From Hemileia vastatrix (taxonomy: Eukaryota; Basidiomycota; Pucciniomycetes; Pucciniales; Zaghouaniaceae), in contig JASXTE010000012.1 in NCBI GenBank assembly GCA_030280995.1, forward strand, positions 5,961,001 to 6,025,000: 64,000 nt of DNA. Direction: 5' to 3'. Of this stretch, positions 48,868-60,937 are shown in pieces. The notes beneath the pieces were generated by a model. It searched no databases, was not told the origin of the DNA, and worked only from the letters and a program-made list of their open reading frames with translations. Each line of letters starts with the position of its first letter. Positions within the stretch are counted from its first letter, which is position 1. A program made the position numbers and the translations under genes.

Positions 48868-49050
48868 AGGGGGTGTCAGTTCTGGCAAATCCGCACTTAC
48901 AAATCCGCACTTAAATTTGACCAAATCCGCACTTAAATAAGTGCGGATTTCCAAAACACACTAGCCCCAATACTGGTGGATTTCAAAATGAAATAAGTCA
49001 CTTATTTCACTCAAATCCGCACTTTCTCAACCAAAAGTGCTGATTTCACC
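48868..49050. repeat. Subterminal GTGCGGATTT repeats of family A, left end
   Basis: AAATCCGCACTTA-type 12-mers occur at about 48887, 48901, 48920 and 49014, with an inverted copy at about 48940. The right end has matching copies at about 52530-52575. Clusters of this kind are typical transposase or accessory-protein binding sites; that role is inferred. Confidence 0.75.
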
Positions 49051-49175
49051 ATCAAGTCCCATTTCACTGATTTGTCAGCATCATCCCATTCATACGCAGC
49101 ACTCCGCAGAATAACACTTCATAACTCAAAACATCGTACATCACTTACATCTTCATATCATATCATATAAGAGTC

Positions 49176-49706
49176 ATGCCTTCCTCACTTTCAAATTGTG
49201 ATAAATTACATAAAGCAATGACTTTCATGGCGCTTGAACTGCTCTTGGACTCTGATTCCGATTCTGATCTAGAAGAAGATTTTGTCGTTTTATCAAAAAT
49301 GGCCAGGAAACGTTACCTTCTTCCCAGAAAGCCTCAAGTACTTCATACCCCCAAGTACACCATCCAAACACTTCTTAAACTATCTACACCCAGTTTTAGA
49401 TGGCTGTTCAGGACTTCTCAGGAATTTTTCCTTAAATTGCTTGAGCTTATTCAGGATCATCCCATATTTCACAATAATTCTCAAAAAGAACAACGACATC
49501 CTTCAATTCAATTGGCCATCACACTATGCCGTTTGGGTTCAAATGGTAATGGAGCCGCTTTGAAACGTTTAGAAAATGTCTTTGATTTAGGGTATGGTTC
49601 AGTTAACACTTATACCAAACGATGTATCACTGCCATCAACTCCTTGGAATCATCCCCCTTTTCCCCCCTTTGGCTGCCTCATTCACCCCTCCTTGGCTCA
49701 CTCTAA
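49176..49706 (+). pseudogene. Harbinger transposase, N-terminal half only (family A)
   Basis: It opens MPSSLSNCDKLHKAMTFMAL, then the acidic DSDSDSDLEEDF, the basic ARKRYLLPRKP, and the helical region FRWLFRTSQEFFLKLLELI...LCRLGSNGNGAAL...GSVNTYTKRCITAINSLES. This N-terminal region precedes the DDE domain in related transposases, including the relic at 41804-42122. After NSLES the sequence turns into C/T-rich DNA and then a minisatellite; no FVDST or HHDS catalytic motif follows anywhere before the convergent gene. So the protein, if made, is a 176-aa DNA-binding-type fragment without nuclease. It could act as a repressor, which is speculation. Confidence 0.85.
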
Positions 49707-49849
49707 CCTCCCTTTTCTCCCTCTTTGGTCTCATCTCTCCCTTTCTCCCCCTTCTTGGTCTCCTCATATCTTCCCCTCATTCCACTCCACCCCCCACCAA
49801 ATCCCCCAAATCCTCCCTCCAAATCCCCACTAAACCCGCCTCTAACCCC

Positions 49850-50256
49850 CTCTGTTCTTCGGGCAAAGAACAGAGTTCACTTCCATTCACTTATATTTCT
49901 TTTTTCTCAACTCATCTCTCCAGGTAAGTCATTTTATTCTTTTTAAACAGAGTGTGAAAATAGGAGGATGAACTCTGTTCTTCGGGCGAAGAACAGAGTT
50001 CACTTCCATTCACTTATATTTCTTTTTTCTCAACTCATCTCTCCAGGTAAGTCATTTTATTCTTTTTAAACAGAGTGTGAAAATAGGAGGATGAACTCTG
50101 TTCTTCGGGCGAAGAACAGAGTTCACTTCCATTCACTTATATTTCTTTTTTCTAAACTCATCTCTCCAGGTAAGTCATTTTATTCTTTTTAAACAGAGTG
50201 TGAAAATAGGAGGATGAACTCTGTTCTTTGGGCGAAGAACAGAGTTCACTTCCATA
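49850..50256. repeat. Minisatellite, 123-bp period, 3.3 copies, hairpin in each unit
   Basis: Units start at 49850, 49973, 50096 and 50219. Each has the hairpin CTCTGTTCTTC-GGGC-GAAGAACAGAG, then 'cacttccattcacttatatttc', then CTCCAGGTAAGTCATTTT and TTTTTAAACAG. Units differ by single bases only, so the expansion is recent. Confidence 0.95.
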
Positions 50257-50603
50257 AAATATTAGCTGAAACATAGTTTTCAATTCTGTAAAAACAGTTG
50301 TAAGTAATAGAAAAAGTCACTGATTTTTTTTATATGTAATCTGAAATTTTTTAATAAAATTATTGTATTTAAGAATTGCAATATTGTCAATCAATCTTTA
50401 TTGATCAACTTAATTTAATAAAGTATTATTTAAATAAGTTGCTTCAAAAAATACTTTGCATTGAACCTAGTTTCTAGACTTGATCTGCATTTTGGCTTAA
50501 GGAATTGTCATTACTTTAAAAGTAGTATACTTGACATATCTTATTTATATATTAATTAATTTATGTAATTATATTGTATTTTGATGACTTTCACCCTTTA
50601 CTT

Positions 50604-50785
50604 CAATAAAATGCAGGGGAGGGTATTGCCAATTTTTTAAATCTGACATGTGAAATTGATGACTTAGAAAAATTTGGTGGTACCCACCCCTTGTTTCAAT
50701 AAAATGCAGGGGAGGGCATTGCCAATTTTTTAAATCTGACATGTGAAATTGATGACTTAGAAAAATTTAGATAAGCAAACTTATT
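50604..50785. repeat. 93-bp tandem duplication in family A
   Basis: CAATAAAATGCAGGGGAGGG at 50604 recurs at 50697, followed in both by ATTGCCAATTTTTTAAATCT and a shared 'gacttagaaaaattt'. Confidence 0.9.
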
Positions 50786-50922
50786 GACTAGAAAGTAAAG
50801 ATAGAAAATTTTTATTATACATTCAAATTTTTGTCAAAAATAACGTACTATATTCTTTTCCTTTTATAAGTCAGCATATAAGAAAATATTACCAAAATTA
50901 AATTAACTAGAAAAACAATTTA

Positions 50923-52237
50923 TCAATTGAAAAGGTCAAGTAATTTTTTAATGTCCTCATAAGATTGGCCATTTTTAACACATTCCATAATGAAATCTTT
51001 TTTTTTAAAACTCTCTTGTTTTTCCAATTCACAAGTAGCCATTTCTCTTTGAAATTGACGGTCATTTACTCTTTCCATCTGCTCTACCTCAAATTTTTTT
51101 TCTTCCAAATCTAAGGCTTGCTGATCTTTCCTTAGCATATGATCAAACTTCATCTTCTCAAAGTCAAGGGCATTATTTGCAATAGTTGATTTCGCTGAGA
51201 AAATTAAATTGAAATAAATAAATAAATGAGTTAATGATTAAGATATATAGTAAACAAAACTTACTTATATCTTTTTTTTCAAAATAATCCTCAAGGGAGC
51301 CAAATGAGCTTGTTGAAGTATTACCACGTTTTAATAGATGGTTCAAGTTCATTGAAGTTGAGGCTCGACGCTTTAGTTTGGAGTTTGAACAAGAGGCTTC
51401 AGGAAGTTCTTCTAAAGCAGCTTCTAAAGAGGTATTCACATTTCCAGAATTGAGATTATTTAATGGAGATTGAGTTTGAGTAGGAGGAGACTAGAAAGAA
51501 AGAGAAATTCAGAGAAGAATTGAAGAAAAAACAAAAAGTAAACATACATTTAAATTTTGGGCCTCTGAGGATTCAGATCTTCTGCGATATAATTTTTCTG
51601 CTTGATAGTTGGGATCATCTTCAGCTGAACTATGGTTAGAAGGTGGAGGGGATTGATCTTCTTCAAGTAAAGGTGTGTTGGGAGGATTATAGGAAGGTTT
51701 GGATCCAGAGGGTATATGCTTAGTAGTATCGTGTAGAAACCAAGGGTTTACATCAACTCGGGTGCCAAAAAGATTATCCATTTCCTCATAGAAAGGACAC
51801 ATGACATTGAGCTTTTTGGAAACAGTAGTAATTCCAATCTCCAAATCATCATCGTCAATACCAAAGCCAGTTTCATTTACAGCATGATGAGTCTTTTTAT
51901 ATTTTGAATGGTAACTCTTAAATCTCTCCTTCATTTGTTTAGGATTGATATCGATTCTCCCCCTTGTTTTCTTCCTTACTTCATTGGCCATCAACAAGTA
52001 GCCATTAACCTTTGAAGAAGGTGGACGTCCAATACGAGTGGACTTTTCACATCCAAAACATGCTTCAAAATTTGATTTTATTTTAAGGAAGTTGATTATG
52101 ATGAGATAATCATCCTTTTTAAGCTGACCTGAACCTGCCTTTGATTTTTCAGGTGTAGGGCTTGCTTTACGAGGAGACTTTTGTGACGAAGCAGATTTTT
52201 GAGTTACCTTTTGAGATTTGGAATGTCTGGGAGGCAT
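50923..52237 (-). CDS. Harbinger accessory protein (Myb/SANT- or NAM-associated-like), 395 aa, intact
   Basis: Three exons on the minus strand, 52237-51548, 51490-51265 and 51194-50923, are joined by 57-nt and 70-nt GT-AG introns (GTATGT..TTTCTAG and GTAAGT..TTCTCAG). They total exactly 396 codons including stop, with all phases matching. The start MPPRHSKSQKVTQ is a Ser/Lys-rich basic tail. Residues about 45-140 form a SANT/Myb-like trihelix-type segment (LKKDDYLIIINFLKIKSNFEACFG, NPKQMKERFKSYHSKYKKT). The middle is acidic/Pro/Ser-rich, and the C-terminus is a Glu/Gln/Lys coiled coil (LDFEKMKFDHMLRKDQQALD). This design matches the second protein of PIF/Harbinger elements, which helps transposase reach DNA ends. 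It converges on the truncated transposase, and its promoter would be the right terminal region. Confidence 0.82.
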
Positions 52238-55200
52238 TATGAAACTGGCACATAACAAGAAAAAAGATTAAAAAGTAGAAGAAATAAGTAAAAAAGAATG
52301 TAAACATGCCTGGTCAAAATATTGAAAATGTCAGGAAGGGGTGTGTGCCGAGGATTGATGGGTAGGTAGCGAGGAAGGTCAGTGTGTCACATGTGACAGG
52401 GATGGGGTAAGAAAGGAAGGGATGTTTTGTGGCCAAAATGTGGTTGTGAAAAAAAACGGGAAAAAAGTGCTGATTTGAGGTCATAACTGACACCCTTTTT
52501 TAAAATAAGTGACTTTTTTGCAAAATTTAAGTGCTGATTTGGTTTGAAATCCGCACTTAATTTAAGTGCGGATTTGCCAGAACTGACACCCCCTAATGAT
52601 GACAAAAAATTAATCGAATGGTAAATTTAAATGAAACAGAAAGATCAAATACCAGTAGAAATGTTTATAAGAAATCCCTTTTGAGTTTAAGAAGATTTGC
52701 TGTATGCCTACTCTCAATTATAAAAGTGTCCAAGCATATTTTTGGCCAAACTTGTGCTGGACACTTTTGGTTGCATGAAGTCATATGAGATAAATTCTCT
52801 CTATGGCAATGAAAATGATATTTCACTCAATTATTGAAGTAAAGAATGTTTAATATTTTAAAATTGTCCCCTGGAAGTCTTTCCAAACCTCAGCTCAAAA
52901 TTTGTTAGCTATACATAAAAGTAAGTTTAGACCAAGTCTTGACCTAGGGGTCCCCAACTGTCCCAACACCACTTCTGGCTCTTGATAGTAAAATTTTACT
53001 TGTATTTTTAATTTTGTATTTGATCCCATTTATTTTCATTTTACTTTTCTATTACTCTTTTTAATTTTAAATATCAATTTATTTTTTTAAAAACTAAAAA
53101 TATTCATATTTTTTTAACTTTATATAATAATATTATTAAAGGTGTAACATCACCAATTTTGCATTTGGCATGCAGGTTTTTGCTATACTAGAAACATTAA
53201 TAATATATATGGTGACAACTAATCAATTATAAGATAAATATGAATGATACAAAAAAGTTAAAAAACCAATAGAAATGTGAAAAAAAAACTGATCTACTGA
53301 GAAACACTTCCACCCTAGCTACTCTCCATCATAAAAGTGTCCAGCACAAGTTTGGCCAAACTTGTGCTGGACACTTTTGTTCAGGTGCAGTCAGATGGGA
53401 TCAATTCTCTCTGTGGAAATTAAATTTAAAAAAATACTAAATAATTAAATTAGAAGTAGTTTGGTATGGCTGAATTATCCACCTTGAGTTTTTCCAAACC
53501 TCAGGTGAAAAATTTTTTATCTTTAAAAAAAATTAAATTTTATCAAATTTAGCCCTGATGGCACCCATTTGTTTCAACACCTCTACTGGCTCTTGAAGGC
53601 AGGAATTTTTCTTGAATTTTTCTTTTTCATATTTGATCTCTTTTACTTTACTTTTTTATCACTCATGTTACATTTGGATATTAATTTATAATTTTGGAAA
53701 AAAAATCATTTTCATATTTTTTTAACATTTTTTAATAATATTATAAAAGGTGTAATATAACATGGCATGCATTTGGCGCACAAGTTTTCTCTATACTAAT
53801 AAAATTAATAATATTCTAATGACCAAAAATTAATCAGATAATAAAATATGAATAACACAGAAAGATCAAATACCAGTTGACATGTTTAAAAAAAATAACA
53901 GTTGCACTGAAGAAGACCTGCACCCTAGCTACTCTCCATCATAAAAGTGTCCAGCACAAGTTTGTCTGAACTTGTGCTGGACACTTTTGGTCAGGTGCAG
54001 TCAGATGAGATCAATTCTCTCTATGGAAATGAAAAAAATTATTTGATAAGAAAATTCACTAGATGTAGTTTGATATAGCTGAATTATCCACCTAGAGTTC
54101 ATCCAAACTACAGGTACAGAATTTTTTATCTTTAAAAAACAGTCAATTTAGTACAATTTATCCCTTATGGCTCTCATTTGCTTCAACATCTCTACTGGCC
54201 TTTGATATTAGGAATAATACTTGGATTTCTTCTTTCATATTTGATCCCTTTAACTTAATTTTTTATTCCTCATATTGCTTTTGGATATCAATTAATAATT
54301 TTGAAAATAAATTATTTTAATATTTTTATACATTTATTTAATAATATTATAAAAGGTGTAACATCACTCAGTATTCATTTGGCACACAATTTTTTGCTAT
54401 ACTTATATAATTAATAATATAATTAAGACAAAAAATTAATCAAACAATATGTATGAGTGAGGCACAAAGATAAAATACCAGTAGACATTTTTTTAAGAAA
54501 TACCAGATGAACTGAAGAAAAATTCTAACCCAGTGACTCTCCATCATAGAAGTGTCCAGCACAAGTTTGGCCGAACTTGTGCTGGACACTTTTGGTCATG
54601 TGCAGTCAGATGGGATCAATTCTCTGTATGGCAACAAAAATTTTTTTTTATCAAATTTCACTAGAAGTAGTTTGGTTTAGCTGAATCATCCACCTGCTGT
54701 TCTGCCCGATATCAGGTGTATAATTTTTTATTTTTAAAGAAAAGGTCACTTATTACAATTAAGCCCTGATGGCTCCCATTTGCTTTAGCACCTCTACTGG
54801 CTCTTGATAGCAGGAATTTTACTAGTATTTTTTTCATATCTGAACTCTTTGACTTTTATTTTACTCTTTTATTCCTCTTTTTACTTTTAAATTTCTATTT
54901 AATTTTTGTAAAACTAATCCTTTCCATATTTATTTACATCTATTTTAAAAAATTATTGAAGGTATAACTTCACATGGTATGCATTTGGCACACAAGTTTT
55001 TGCTATACTAATAACATTAATAATATAATGGTGATAAAATATTAATTGGATGATAAATATGAAAGATACAGACTGATCAAATACCAGTAGACATGTTTAT
55101 GAGAAATACAAGATGAAGGAACTGAAGAAAATTTCCACCCAAGCTACTCTCCAATATAAAAGTGTTGAGCACAAGTTTGGCCGAACTTGTGCTCGACACT

Positions 55201-56900
55201 TTTGGTCACGTGCAGTCAGATGGGATCAATTCTCTCTATGGCAACAAAAAAAATTTTTTTTATTAAACTTCACTACAAGTAGTTTTTTTTAGCTGAATCA
55301 TCCACCTGTCATTCTTCCCAACCTCAGGTGTATAATTTTTTATCTTTATAAAAAAATGTCACTTATTAAAATTTAGCCCTGATGGATCCCATTTGTTTCA
55401 ACACTTCTACTGGCTCTTGAGAGCAAGAATTTTACTAGTATTTTGTTTCTCATAATTGATTTCTTTGATATTAATTTTACTTTTTTATTTCTCTTTTTTT
55501 TTTAATATCTATTTAAATTATTGTAAAGATAATTTTTTTCATATTTTTTTAATTTTATTTCATAATATTATAAAAGGTGTAACATCACCTGGTATGCATT
55601 TGGCACATGAGTTTTTTCTATACTTATAATATTAATAATATAATGGTGACAATAAATTAATCAAATGATATATATGAGTGAGGCACAAAGATCAAGTACC
55701 AATGGACATGTTTATAAGAAATACCAGATTAACTGAAGAAAAATTCTACCCTAGCTACTCTCCATCATAAATGTGTCCAGCACAAGTTTGGCTGAACTTG
55801 TGCTGGACACTTTTGGTCACATGCAGTCTGGTGTGATTGATTCTCTCTCAATCATTGCACTAGAAGTTGTTTGATATGGCTAAATGGTTCTGCTGATGTT
55901 TTGTTAAACCTCAAATTGGCACTTTTTTGTTTTTCAAAAAAGCAATTATAATCCAAGTTTAGTGCCACTGGTGAGCGTTCACCCTAACATGTCTACTTGC
56001 TCTTGATGGCAGTAATTTTATTTTAATTTTTTATTTCATATTTGCTTCCTTTAATTTTACCTTTTTATCCCTCATATTGCTTTTGTATATCAATTTATTT
56101 TTTGTAAAACAAATCATTTTCATATTTTTTTACCTTTATTTAATAATATTATAAAAGGTGTAACATCACCCGGTATGCGTTGGGCATGCGAGTTTTTGCT
56201 ATACTTATAATATTAATAACATAATGGTGACAAAAAATCAATCAAATGATAAATATGAGTGAGGCACAAAGATCAAATACCAGTGGACATGTTTATAAGA
56301 AATACCAGATGAACTGAAGAAAAATTCCACCCTAGCTACTCTTCATCATAAAAGTGTCCAGCACAAGTTCGGCCAAACTTGTGCTGGACACTTTTTGTCA
56401 CATGCAGTCTGATGTGATCAATTCTCTCTATTGCAATGAAAATGAATTTTTCTTCAATAATTGCACTAGAAGTTGTTTTATATGGCAAAATTTTCATCCT
56501 GAAGTTTAGGTAAAGCTCAAGTGGATTTTTTTTTATTTTTACAAAAAAGAAAATATAGTCCAAGTTTAGTGCCACTGGTGGGCGTTCACCCCATCATGTC
56601 TACTTGCTCTTGATGGCAGGAATTTTACTTTAATTTTTTATTTCATATTTGATCCCTTTAATTTTACCTTTTTATCCCTCATCTTGCTTTTGGATATCAA
56701 TTTATTTTTTGTAAAACAAATCATTTTCATATTTTTTTACCTTTATTTAATAATATTATAAAAGGTGTAACATCACCTGGTATGCGTTGGGCACACAAGG
56801 TTTTGCTATACTTATAATATTAATAACATAATGGTGACAAAAAATCAATCAAATGATAAATATGAGTGAGGCACAAAGGTCAAATACCAATTAATCAATA

Positions 56901-58100
56901 GTTCTTTTTAATATTTTAAATTTTTTGATTAAATAAAATGGTAATAATGAATTATATTTTTCATCCACAATTCCACTCTAATGATTCCCACTGCACAAAA
57001 AGGGTTCACTCAGTCCTTTCTTTACTGCTTGTGCATATATTTTATTTCCCACAGTACTACAATTTTTTGTAGTGATTATCCCACATCTGATTCAGGAATA
57101 TTTTTGAACAATATAAGTTTTTTTTACAAAAGACCTTATCATATCCAATATCCCACAAAAAATACAACCTGTTTTTGTATTAAAACCCATTAATTATTAA
57201 GAAATTGTTAAAATAATTAGATTAGACCCTGGCACAGCTAGATCCATACCAACCGACCTAAAGTCTTTTCAATATTGAAAACAATTAAATAAAATTATGG
57301 GCACCAACCATAATTCAGCACTTCTCATTTGCTCTGCTACAAAATGAGTGCATGTAGCATTTTTCTAATGTTGGACTGTTTTTCTTCCTTCCCTCACACC
57401 TTTAGTCCAGAATGAAAATTTAGTATGAGTTTTGGTCAAGTTGGTTTGCCAGTGTTATCTGTATGCAATATGAATTCATATTGCATATTTCTATTTATGC
57501 ATAAAATATACTTGTTAAGCATCATTTTTTTGCATTTTTCAATCATTATGCATATTTATGGATATGGATATGCATATTAATTATACAGATTTATATGCAT
57601 ATTAATATATTTTATTCATATACATATATGCACTTTTTTTTTGCATATTCAATATGCATATTTTTAATGAATATTCAATATGCATATTTTTTATGCATAA
57701 TCACTATGCATATTTTTATGCATATTTTTTATGCATATTAATTCTTCATAGTCATTATGCATACACTTTAGATAGGCATTTCACATCAATTTTTAACATG
57801 CAATAAGTATCCACCATGCAAATTCAAATGCATATGCATCTATATCATACACACAACATATATTCAAGTTTAATATTTGAATATTAAGGTATGCTAAGTG
57901 ATTTTGTTCAACCTTTTGCCAAACCTGAGATTAACTGATGTTCAATGTGGTTCCTAAGCTCTGCTCAAGGAGGGATTGTTCTGGATTCAATCTGTGACAG
58001 TTTATTTTTTCAATGTTTTTTCATCAGATTTAAAAACATATTTCTGACAGTTTCAGGATGGTTTCCCAACAGTTTCCTGACAAATTCCTGATAGTTTCAA
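56901..58100. other. AT-rich interior of giant element
   Basis: No gene is supported. It lies between the satellite and the 150-bp array and includes the ATGCATAT cluster at 57460-57850. Confidence 0.5.
57460..57850. repeat. Cluster of ATGCATAT motifs
   Basis: More than fifteen TATGCATA/ATGCATATT-type words occur in under 400 bp, in both orientations because the core ATGCAT is self-complementary. Confidence 0.8.
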
Positions 58101-58474
58101 ATAGAGGGAACTGCTAGCAGTTCACCCCCAGATTTCCCATGGTGATTGTAGTGGGCATGTTTCCAGAAGGTTTCAAAAGGAAAAAAAAACTTACCAAAAA
58201 CTCTCAGAAACAGTGTAGAATTGTTTTGGAACTGTTTCTGAAGCAATTTTGAAAAAAAAGTTGGTAAAAATGCTCCAAAATGTGCTGGGCTTGCTCCCAA
58301 AATTTTTCTAAAGCTACAAAAAAAAACTTACCAAAAATTCTTGGAAACAGTGTAGAATGATTCTAGTACTTTTTCCAAAGCGATTTGGTAAAAAAAAGTT
58401 AGTAAAAACACTTGGAAACAAGCTGGGAATACCACCAGCACATTTCCAAGGCTAAAAAAAAACTTGATGAAAAC

Positions 58475-59279
58475 TGTCAGCCAGGCTACTAGACTTACCC
58501 AGTGAAATAATTAATTATTTACTGGATGAAGCCGTACCTTATCATTTTAATTATTATTTAATTATAATTTAGTTACATTAAAATCAGTTATAATAAATTA
58601 ACTAATAACAGAATGATAAAATTAAATAAATAATTAAAATTAAAATATAAAATTGTCCCTTATATTTTTCTCTAACACCATGCTCATTTGACAGGTTGGA
58701 AAAAATAAAAATTTATATTAAAAAATAGATATTAAGTTAAAATAAGGTCTTAATATTCAAATAATATTAAATATATACAAAAAATTCAAATTTCTTATTT
58801 AGAATTGACTTCTACAGTAAATATTAAATAAATTGTGTATTTCTGACATACTCTGTAAATACATCTTTTTGACGCCTTCTTTTTAGAATAACTTTATTAT
58901 TTGAAAATACTCCTTCTGGAATATTCTTTTCTCTCTCTCATACTACTGTTTTTAGAATTTGATTGCCGTGCTTTGTCTCTCCTTTGCCTATATAAGGCCC
59001 CTCTTTTTGTTGTCTTTTAATCATTCCTTTACTACATCACTTTATTACAAAAATAACAAATCAAAAACTTATTCTTATAATCTATACCATTAGTATTTAC
59101 AATACGTAACTCTAATATTTAATTTATATTGATATTTTAATCATACCTCTTTTAATTGAGTAAAATAATCATCCTTGATTTAAGAGATACATACAAATTT
59201 GTTGAGAGTCCATTTAAACCTTTAAAATCCTTGTAAAAACTTCATACCAAGACTTCTAGACCAAAAGCGTACCTTGACA
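58475..59279 (+). mobile_element. Solo LTR, second family (805 bp), TSD AAAAC
   Basis: It runs TGTCAGCCAGGCTACTAGAC ... GTACCTTGACA, with AAAAC on both sides (58470-58474 and 59280-59284), cutting a 150-bp repeat unit whose halves rejoin. A TATATAAGG box lies at 58989. It has no internal genes. The internal part was lost by LTR-LTR recombination, the usual route to solo LTRs. Confidence 0.85.
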
Positions 59280-59445
59280 AAAACACTCCAAAACAGTGTA
59301 GAATCATTCTGGGACTGTTTCTGAAGCAATTTGGAAAAAAAAGTTAGTAAAAAAACTCCAAAATGTGCTGGGCATGCTGCCAGCATGTTTCCAAGGCTAA
59401 AAAACAAAAAAAACATACCTTAAATGCTTGGAAACAGTGTAGAAT

Positions 59446-60937
59446 TGTCAGCCTGAATATCCCAAGGACTGAGTAAAAAGTACTTATAAGTTATGTTAAA
59501 CACATGGACTATACATGGGAGCAATAAATTAGAGTACACAAATAGTATACATAAGTAAATTTATGATAAAATACAAAATATGCCATTATAACACCTTATA
59601 TACATTCATATATCCACCTTTTACAAGTCTTATGTACTTAATATTAAGTTGGAATACTTTAGGGTAATCTTAAGAACCTTAAATATAAGGCTACATAATT
59701 TTTAAGTAGACTTAAAACTGTTGTTTTCATTATTTTATGTGAAAAACAAGAAATGCGCTTTAAATCACTTAAAAGTTGACTATATGCACTATAAATTTAA
59801 TAATATTAAAAATGAGCTTTGACAAATCAATTTTTCTTAATTAGGGCTATTGATTCAGCTACTCAAATGAATAAAAATAAAACTTTTCAAATTTGGTGTT
59901 TTTTATGCCAGAAATGGCTTCTGTGTACTGGCCACATAATGCCTGCATTTTTCCCATGTGAATAGCTTCATTTTTATAAAAGTTATCTTTTTCGCACTAT
60001 AAATACCCCACATTCTATGCCCACTGTGGGGAAACATGCTAAAATAGGCAACAGGCACTTATTTGGTGTCCTAGTTTAATTACAAATGCATTGACCCTTA
60101 TTATATGCACTAATTTCATTAATAACCTCAAGCTTGGTGCTTTAATTCACCACCATGCTTAAATTTGCCTAAATTAGTCAAGGATTTACCCATGCAAGCA
60201 CCTGACAAGGACTGCATGTAGTTACCCCACATCTCACACCCTTTTTTGGGTTATTCAGTGGTTTCTCAGTCAATTTTGGTTATTTTTGAATGGGGATTTC
60301 ACATAGTATAATGTCATGATTAGCCCCATCATTTCTACTGTTAATGCCCCTTAATATGGAGTAATAATTAGTCTTAATTTTCCCTTTTAGTCATTTATTT
60401 TAATGTATTACATGCATATACTCTCTTTTTTGCTTATTCTTTATTTTTGATGAATTATCCCTATTACTGCAGGATTTTGGCAGGTGATATCATTCTAATT
60501 ATGATATTGGTAACTATTTATGTTGCCGGAAATGTCTATTAGTTGGAATGAGGCATCATTAATCATTTATAGAGCTGGTAAATCAAGGGGTTTATTGGGG
60601 AAGTTATTTTGTATAAAAGGAGGGGGTTTTTGGTCTTGTTTTCTACATTCTTTATCATTACAATCAAACATATAACCAATACAATTAAAATACATATCAA
60701 TATAAATTATAAAGTCTTTGAATAGTATCTGAATTATTAAATCTATTTTTCTACCAACTATAAGATTGTAAGCCATATATAATTAGTGAGATTAAAATTA
60801 CTGAGACCCTTATATTGTGTTATGATTTAATACTTATTGGATTTTTACTACAGTATTCATATAGGACCATTAAAATCTTCTAGAGAACTGACCATTTCAA
60901 GCTAGCTCACATCATTGTACTTGATCTCAGCCTGACA
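59446..60937 (+). mobile_element. Solo LTR of the Gypsy-1 family (1492 bp), TSD AGAAT
   Basis: It runs TGTCAGCCTGAATATCCC ... ATCTCAGCCTGACA, flanked by AGAAT (59441-59445 and 60938-60942). The flanks rejoin a 150-bp repeat unit (CAGTGTAGAAT|TATTCTGG). It matches the 5' LTR at 4575-6069 over its full length and keeps a good TATA box, TATAAAAGG, at 60612. Confidence 0.93.

Larger units (their letters stand above)
48868..52594 (+). mobile_element. Harbinger family A, 3727 bp, TSD AAT, inside the satellite
   Basis: Perfect terminal inverted repeats of about 32 bp start AGGGGGTGTCAGTTCTGGCA. AAT lies on both sides (48865-48867 and 52595-52597). The neighbouring satellite units give the empty site (ATAATGGTGAC), which confirms the insertion point and duplication. 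It contains an N-terminal transposase fragment (plus strand), a minisatellite, and a convergent intact-looking accessory gene (minus strand). It is non-autonomous for cutting, since the DDE part is absent, and needs a transposase from elsewhere. Confidence 0.93.
44541..56900. repeat. Satellite array: ~235-bp core units then about 12 units of ~608 bp
   Basis: A palindromic block occurs at about 45950, 46552, 47158, 47770, 48380, then (after the 3.7-kb insertion) 52720, 53330, 53938, 54541, 55150, 55768 and 56345. Subtracting the insertion and its target duplication gives a steady ~608-bp period. Around 44560-45520 the same core recurs at ~235 bp without the ~370-bp AT-rich segment that contains 'ggtgtaacatcacc' and 'ggcacacaagtttttgctat'. 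Each unit also has a weaker inverted repeat of CACCTGAAGTTTGGCC type. No coding potential. Confidence 0.93.

Noticed and set aside
49594..49946. Three overlapping Pro/Ser-rich ORFs after the transposase fragment
   Set aside because: C/T-rich low-complexity DNA, open in several frames, that runs into the minisatellite.
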